Part shown: piece by piece, positions 51,502 to 60,500 of the stretch
Numbering within the stretch: the first letter of the stretch is position 1
Layout: each line of letters begins with the position of its first letter
Assembly: GCA_032622095.1 (NCBI GenBank)
Contig: CP136064.1
Coordinates: 193,225,948 to 193,289,947, forward strand
Length of the DNA: 64,000 bases
Reading direction: 5' to 3'
From: Siphonodentalium dalli
Taxonomy: Eukaryota; Mollusca; Scaphopoda; Gadilida; Siphonodentaliidae
Translations under genes and position numbers: made by a program
Notes under the pieces: model-generated
Databases searched by the model: none
Told to the model about the DNA's origin: nothing
Seen by the model: the letters and a program-made list of their open reading frames with translations, nothing else

Positions 51502-54500
51502 ATCAATCTGAAAATATACTCCTTTCAAGAAGTCGTTTGTTGATTTGTTCTCGTCACGCATTGTCGTATTACTTTCTCAAAGGTAGTTATATCCCTACTA
51601 CATTTATATCTTCCGATGTGTTAATGATGGTGGATCTCTTCTGATAACGTTCTGTATTGATTCAGGGGACACAGTGTAAAATAAATAAATAGCCTATAGA
51701 CACAAAAATTATGTTACTAGGAAATATTTTGTCCTCCAAATAGTTGCTGTGTATTCTAGGACTGGTGGTGTGTAATAAACGCATAACGACACGCATGAGA
51801 ATTGTGCCATCGTGAAAAGACCAAACTGGAAGCTGTCGATTTCTATCCTTTCGTGCTGACTGACACTCGTGCCGTGTCGACAATTCCATTCGATCACTCG
51901 TGTCAGTCTGTGTATATACTGAATATATGTGTATATACTGCACACGTGCGACTCCTTTGTTCTTAGAATTAACACATTCTATACTAAATACTCATTGACA
52001 AGTACTTCCCTTAGGAAGTGTTCAGATAATAAGTTCAACAAACCATCTTATCTGAACATTTCCCTCCAATATATAGGCATCCTTCTGTACTTTTGAAGTA
52101 TCTGTCGTCTGCTCATTTTTCCTGAAAACACCTCCAGATGAATAATAGACCATTCCAAAATACACTTGAAAACTGAGTGGGAGAGTCCATTTAGTAGAGA
52201 AAGGGTTGTGCGAGACACAGACAATTCCGTGACCAATTATTCAAACATCAAAGAAATAAATGGAAATTTGAAAGACTTGAATCAACTGATTTGCATGTAT
52301 TGTACACTGGACTTCCTTTCTGTAGCCAATGTTGACTTTCAGAATGAGATAGTTCTTACCTCAAAATTTGTTCACATGTTTTTGAACAGAAAACAGTATT
52401 TTTGAATTCTTATGGAAATCAGCAAAAAAAAAATCATAAAACAAAAACAAACAAACAAACAAATATTGCGATCTAGTTTACTCACTGATTTATTAGTTCA
52501 AATACATTGACTTTGGAAGAGAATGTGGATTTTATAAAGAAAACCAGGAAGTGTTGTTCTGGTGGAAATGTTTGGATGTGTCAAAACTTGCTTTAACGCC
52601 TTACCCAACAGAACGGCCCTGTGCCAATGCATTCTCTTATATATGCGAGTCGACCATAGGTCGCCTCGCATATATAAGAGAATGCATTGGCTTAACACAT
52701 TAAAAATTATAAAATTGTTAAAGAATGTAAGAAAAAATGGTAAAAAGTGTTAAAAAAAGATTTTTTTTTAGGCCAATGCATTCTCTTATATATGCGAGGC
52801 GACCTATGGTCGACTCGCATATATAAGAGAATGCATTGGCACAGGGCATAACTGTAACTATCACAATGTGGTCAAGGAGCCGGTTCCAATGATATCCATA
52901 TTTGTATGGTTCTATTGCGACAGACCGAAGATATTTTAGGCTGTTGAAGCTTTATTTGGCCGGTTTTGGCCGGTTTGTTGGGTAAAGGGTTAATGTTATA
53001 TTCCCTCCCAATATAAACCATCACCTGGATCAATTTAGTCCTCTATCTTTTCGATGAGTCCATAAGTTTGAGGACGTAGCTTTCATTCTGGAATAGTATG
53101 TATCTAAAGAATTTGCTATGGCCATTAACTCTTTCTGTAATAAATATCCATTGGCGAATAGTTACCTTGGGAAATATTCGGATAATTGGTCGTTTGTTGA
53201 ACTTATTATCTGAACATTTCCCACCAGTGAATATTAATCATTCTGCACTTGTAGTATTTTTTCCTATGTCTGTTGACTGCTCAATATTTCTGGTCACCCC
53301 TCCAAATGAATGGTAGACTATTCCAATGTACACTCTAATAACTGAATGGGAGAATACATTCAGTGTATAAAGGTTTAATGTTGAAATAAGCCAACTCTAC
53401 GCCACCTTAAAGGTATGTGTATATAATTTCTACAAGAAATAAACATTGCATTGACCAACCACTCTTCGATTGAGATTGATGAGCAGCAATGTACACGTTA
53501 GAACATTGCAACGATAAGCAGGTAGTCCTTTCCATTGGATGATATACATGGGCTCAAACGGAAATTGGTAACTCATTTTGCAATTTGAATTTCCATTTAC
53601 GCTTAAATATATGCCATGCAACCAACCACCCACAGTCAACATTGATTTGGAGACAACAAAAATAAAATATCGATACATGTGTGAATCAGTGTGAACTATG
53701 CATGGGTTCACAATTGAGTTGGCAATATTTATGTTCTCTGTCCAGGACAATTGGTCGTTTCCAGTCAGTATTGAGTCAATAGGCACAGAATTGCGGTGGT
53801 TCATTTCGGATCTCGGCTTCTTTGTGGTGGGATATCCCAGGTTAAACTAAGTCAGGAGGCATGTGTACAACGAAGCTAACAATTGAAAAAATAAACAGTA
53901 ACAGAGTTAAGCGGCTTTAGTGTGTAAATATGTTGTTAATATTTCGAGACGACCCTATTGATGAAAATGACGACCAATGTTGGAAGGATAATATTTTGTT
54001 AGGCTTATGTATTAATACCTGTTGAGGAACGTATTTTAGGTGGGATGGAACGGTGTTTAGGTAGGACATTCTCGACGCTAATTTTAAACTACGATCTTGT
54101 TTCCCGGATTCCTTCACACACGAAATACACAAAGCATACGTTCACACGCTTGCATTTTTACCCCGCAATTTTGCAGGTTACTCGTAGAAAGCTGTAGTGT
54201 GCTAATATGTAATTACCAAACTACAATATTTACTAATAAAATGCACATGCCCAATAGTTTACTACATGCCCAATGAGATCTATGTAATTTATTACGTTGT
54301 TACAGAATTGGACGCGTTCGGTAAGCTATATCGGTTGGTAGTTTTTTAATTTTTGAAAAAGAATTATGATGACTTATCAGTTTCAAGTTTACACGTATAT
54401 GATTTACGAGTGTACACAATCCTAGTGAGTTATTAAGGGTGGAGGGGATCTGAATTGTTATTATGATGAAAGAACCGAATGGCGCCCAGAATAATATTCT

Positions 54501-57500
54501 ATATTATATTTTATTCTATATTCTAACTATATATTCCACCAAGATTAAATGCAATCCTATATATGATGAGTAGCCGAAACTGTGGCCAACAAAATACCGT
54601 TATTGTAGGCTTGCGCCTTATTATAATGAGTAAGATACCGCCAATCAATAGGACTGACTCTTAATATAATTACTGTGGCAGGAAATTCACGGCTAGCGTT
54701 GGATAATCTGATATCACGATTTGTGACAGTAGAAACTATTTGTAGTAATTTCAGACTATAAATACATGTATCAGTCGATATTGCACGCATTATACCTTCA
54801 TCAGTTTTTATCAACAGACAATGATTCCGAGTCATGTTCAACGTGCACCAAACGCGATAAAGCTGTTACGGAATAGATTATAGTCGACAATTTTGAAAGG
54901 AAACTATATTGTACTTAGTCTGATTCGATGGGGAACGGATGTTATTATGACAATTTATAATTTCATTATTGTGTTTGCGGTGTAGATATTAATGACAAAA
55001 TATTCATTATTATATAGCGTTTAAAGCAGATATAAGTCAGCACTATAATATGTTACAACTTTGGTTACGTTATTCGGCATCATAGGATACATAATATAGA
55101 CAAATATAGGGAATAAGACGAACTCCAGAACCATATACTTTAACCCTGTCTATACTAAATGGATTCTCCCACTCGGTTATAAAAGTATACATTGGACTGG
55201 TTTAGTATTCATTTGGAGGGATGTTAAGGATACACGAGAAGACGACAGCCATACGAAATGATAATACAAGTGAAGAAAAAAAATCTTATTCATTGGTGGG
55301 AAATGTTTAGATAATAAATTCAACAAACAATCTAAGGGAACTACTCGTCAATGAGTATTTAGTACAGAAAACGTTAAGCAATAAAAACACTGCTAATATT
55401 TCCGATTCAGCCATCTCAATCAGATATGCAGATTACATTTAAAACAACCAGTTTTACAATATTTAATCACCAGATAACTTGAAATAATTGACAGTGAAAC
55501 ATTATATCTATATAAATATCTTTAACACACCAAATCGCCACCGGTGGAAAAATCGTGACGAATTGTTCTCAATCTCGTCAGCCTCGCCCAATGTAAAATG
55601 GGCTTGTGAACATATTAGAGCTATATATACATAGTTTGTGGTATCATACCTGACCGCCCAAAAAGTCACACGGCGATGCTCAATTCAAGTTCCCAGTAGG
55701 TTTCCTGCTCATCGAGTAATTTCGAGGGTCATTTAGTATACCTACATCAAAAAAGTGACAGCAAATATATTACTATTGACTCTTTTTGGTTCTCATTGTT
55801 GGTTGCATATAGGAGTGATCGGGTCTTGGTACGAAGAAAGAGTAGGGTTTTATTATTATCTGTGTAATGTCTGTCCACCCGCCGGGTGTTTATGCTCCAG
55901 TTATATATTACCATGGCTCGATGAAAGAAATTGTTAATACTCTCGCCCCGTACTTATTATGGTGGAGTTCATTGACAAGTTAGCAATATAGTTAATGCAC
56001 AATAAATTTGTCTATTGAAACGAACGAAACTGCAGATTTTTCTTAATTTTCGGTTAATAGATACGACATTTTTGTGGTTCTCATTTTCAAGCGATTTTTT
56101 ACGAAATTTGTTTTATGCCGATAGGGATCATTCTGTAGGCGATGTCTGAATCTATTATCCACATTACATCGGCGTTGTCGCTGTCCAGAGGCAGTGGATT
56201 TCTGAATGGGGTACATTTAATTAAATTCAACGATGTTTGTAAAACTAATTGGCCAGTTGTAAGAAATCCCGATCTGTCGCATGTTCAGAGCCCTTTTCGT
56301 TTGTGATGCCGAGTTTTGTGTGATCCCCAAATATACATACGGTATGAATGATCGCTAAATCACCTTCAACTTGCACCGAATCACACCCGTTTTATGTGCG
56401 TTATGTTTGTCGAATACTTTAATATACCACCACGTTTTATGACTGACGTTGAGTCTTGGTGGACCAGAGTTAACCCTGTTTTGTCGATCTATTTTGAGCC
56501 ATGAATGCGACATTACTTGAATTTCAATAAGACTTTATATAGACTATATGGCCACAATGGCAAACGTCTGACATCAGAAATGAGAATTGTTTTACGCTCA
56601 CTGAAGCCAGCACATTTGAACCATATAACAGTCATACTCCATAACTCTGAAATATGTGTTGTTGTGATTGAACTAAGGTATTTTTTAAGAAAGTTACAGA
56701 AACAGAAGATTATTGGTATTGAATATCATGTCTAAATAGAAGCATATACATGTAGGGTGTATTCGAATCGGCGTTCTTCTATGTTCGGGTACAGTACGTA
56801 GTTCACCAATACAGAATACCGCGAACATGCAGGTTGAGAACTTGTTTTTGGAGATTCAAACATTCATGCATGAACCAACATACCTGGAACGTTTTCTCGG
56901 TTCTGGAATTTGGATTCTCAATCCCAGAATTCGGGGAGTTGGAATCTAGACAAAAGAGCACATATTTGGTCTTTTCCTGACCTGTTCTCAGATATTAGAA
57001 TCATGACATCCGGGTCACACCATGGTGGTCTACATTTCACGAACACCGAAGAACAGGGATCCGAATACACCCGGAGATGGTACTAGATGTCGACTGGCGT
57101 TATTTCGGGACTGTTTCTGAGCGAGATTGACCTCTAAGTCGGGTAGTTTGACCATATATGGCAATGCTGGGTATAGTATTATACCTCTAAATCACTTAAT
57201 CGTAGGCAAATTGGCTTTAATTGACTATCCTTTCGTCTATCGTCTGCTCATTTTTCCTGAACACCTCTCCTAATTATTAGTAGACCATTCCAATGTATAC
57301 TTTTATAGCTGATAGGGGATTCCATTTAGTAAAGAAAGGGTTAATTGCGGACAGAACGTGGCCCGGGTCAGCATATAGGACAATTTTGCCTATTTTCTTC
57401 TCATGCGCATTGGCATGGTGAAATAGTATTGCAATACTATGCGATATCAGCCGGTATAACACTTGTTCACTCAAAATCAGCAGCTCCGGTTATTTCCAAG

Positions 57501-60500
57501 ACAAATCGTCCGGTCATGCACCGCGCCTACATGCATGGCAGTCGAATCGTTCGGACAATGTTTGGGTCAGATTGAATTCTGTTTGTATGTAATGGCCTGG
57601 ATATTGATATCTAGTTTGATATTTATAGAATTACAATATTACGCATGAGGTATATGCACATATATGGTCATTCCGTACACAAAACAACTGATCAATAACT
57701 CTTTGATGTTTATTTCACAGGTACACGAGAAACGGCGTTTATATACGCCATAACCAGCGCGGCAATTTCACACTCAGTCGCCAGGGGGTGTTCAGAAGGA
57801 GACATTTACACGTGTACATGTGACTTTAATCACAATAACAGGCCTCCCACGGGAAGGGATTGGGAGTGGGGAGGCTGTAGTGATAACGTTAAGTTCGGAC
57901 ATAAGTTTTCCAGGAGGTTCGTTGATGTTGTGGAAAAAGGACAGGATTTCCGATACATGATGAACATTCACAATAATGAGGCTGGAAGAATGGTGAGTAT
58001 ATGATGTAATCAATTTATAATATTCTGCGCTGTTATATACTTTCCCTAAATTGCGAAACGGATAATTTCAGTGATCGGCCGCTCAACACATTTACGTCGA
58101 TTGTGTCATCGGCAACATCAGTATAATGGCGTCCACGACTGACAACGTAGAATCTAATACACGTGATATAATCAATAAAATATAATGAGACTCGCGTACT
58201 ATATTATTAGTCAATAGCATTTTATCACTTCCGTCCTCTACTATTTGGAACTGGAGATACACATACGACAGCTACAAATCATGTTAACAACAGTTTGAAA
58301 CATTCGATTGTAATAAAAATACTCACTGATAATAATAACCTTGTGAAGCCAAAGTAAGGGTTTCAGTGTTATATTTAAAGACAAAGTATGTACTTATTTT
58401 GGTGCGTGAAACTGATCAGTTAGTATCCAGGCGCTATGCCAACTGGAGGAATGTAGCATTTTACTAACATTTCAGAAAATCTGAAGCAAATCGACCGTAC
58501 CACTCCATATAAAACCTCGTCTGAACTACGCTCATGTGTAAATATTTACCACTCGATTCGGGACGCATCTATCGGAGATAAACTAACGATTTCGCCATCG
58601 AGAGTCACTGCATGTAATTAATATATAAGAATGACGGTGTGTGTTGTCAATTTGGATATAATATTTGTAGAAATTACTACTTTCAACAAGATTATTATCC
58701 ATTTATATTTGATCACCCTCCCGAAGTGTTTCACATCACTTTATTAACAATTCCTTCCGAATAATATGGGTATGTTTCGTTGGTTACACAATCATTATCA
58801 TGGACATCACCAGTAACGCTATGGTAATGTATTTCTATCCACAGCATGTTAAAACCGGCATGCAACAGGAGTGCAAGTGCCATGGGATGTCGGGTAGCTG
58901 TACAATAAAAACCTGTTGGATGAGGCTGTCCAATTTTAGAAGGGTCGGTGATGCCCTAAAGGATAGATTCGACGGAGCTTCCAAGGTGCTACCTGGTAGG
59001 TTATTCAATCTGAAAAAACTTGGATAATAATGTTCCAACATAAACCTGTGCTTTACATTCTGTGCGTCTGTGATCCATGTTGTCCATGGAATAGATTATT
59101 TTGAACACTTGCATATATTTGCAGCTCTGGTCTATGTCATTGCCCTTTCTGCTTGTTTTCATACAGGTTGGGACCACACAAAGCAACGTTAGGTACCACA
59201 TGTGACAACTATGACTTCATTGTAATTTTCAAAAGTCTTGCAAATTAAAAAAAAAACTTATGCAATGTTTACAACGAGATTTGTAATGGAAAATTATGCA
59301 AGTCAACTTTCAAACATAATTGTGAATCGTTCAGTTAAATATTTCAACCGTGGAACATTCTCTCACGACCACAAATATTGTTTGTCATATTCTTACTTAT
59401 GTTGCAGGAAACGCAGGAAATAGAGATCTGTTTGAAGGTACGAACAGTAAGTGTACATGTAATTGTCCTTCTGACATACACCCAAAATATTCTGCAACGC
59501 CGAAGATAATATAATCTTTCTCTTATCTATTGGGCGGTTATATAGAATCATAATCTAACCATAACTTAATGGTCCGCCACATTCTTGATTAATTAAACTA
59601 ACATACCAGTCTATGACAAGCAAGCCAACCCCGTGCCAACAACACATTACAACCTAGACCTAATACTGGAATATTGGCCAAGCGGCACCATGTTTTATCG
59701 TCTAGTTTGTTACACTTATCAGGAGAACACGAAATAAAAGCGTTTTATTTTCAAGTCACAACATAGTTGGATCCGGTCCATGTGACTAAGTTGGGGGACA
59801 ATATTGATAATTTAACATAAATACCATGACAGCATGAAATCAGTGATATAGCGAAGATGCAATAGGGGGATGAAGACGTAATATTGAAAAACATAATTCC
59901 GCTGTATCGTTAGGAACACCGCCCCTTTCCGATATTTTACATATTTTGCTTTACACCCAAGAGTTTTGACATTACCTCTCGTGTGTCCAGGAGGGTAATC
60001 CATTTGATCGCTCATATATAGGAGATGTCTCGTGTGGTTTGTAATTTGTATCTTGAGTTATTTGTATCTTATGTAACTTACTCGTTTTTAAATTCGCGCA
60101 TAACTATTTATCGCGCACCCGTTTGTGTGCTAATTTAAAACTCAGCGAAAGAGGGTACGAGTCTTGAGTTTATAGCAATCCACAGAGGAAATAAGAGGGT
60201 TAAGTCGATGAGTTACTGACATTGTATAATATTGGACTGAATATAGACAATTATTTTTTCGCGTGCGGGAATAACAAACTCAACACCACTATTCCCATGT
60301 AAAGCGATACATCACGTTAAAATCTTCGATGTTGCAATATTTCTAAAAAGTACACATGCACATTCCAGTCTGAATGTGCACGTCTCCATAACCACAATCC
60401 TATTATGTCATTATATTTAAAATACAAGCAACCAATTGTTTATTTTTCCTGAAGTCAGCATCATACGCAGTTGTAGTTTTACTTCTTTCGAGTTAATTTC

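Larger units (their letters stand above)
40232..57720 (+). other. Wnt1 intron 2 (17.5 kb)
   Basis: A phase-1 intron with donor GTTAGT and acceptor TTTCACAG. It holds an antisense LINE remnant, a GC-rich satellite and at least seven small elements, listed separately. Stretches 40232-42440, 42810-44580, 50300-51110, 53810-55130 and 55380-56750 contain no gene I can support. Confidence 0.9.

Noticed and set aside
59438-59443. GTACGA as the main donor of exon 5
   Set aside because: GTAAGT nine bases later is a better donor. The earlier one was kept only as a possible alternative.
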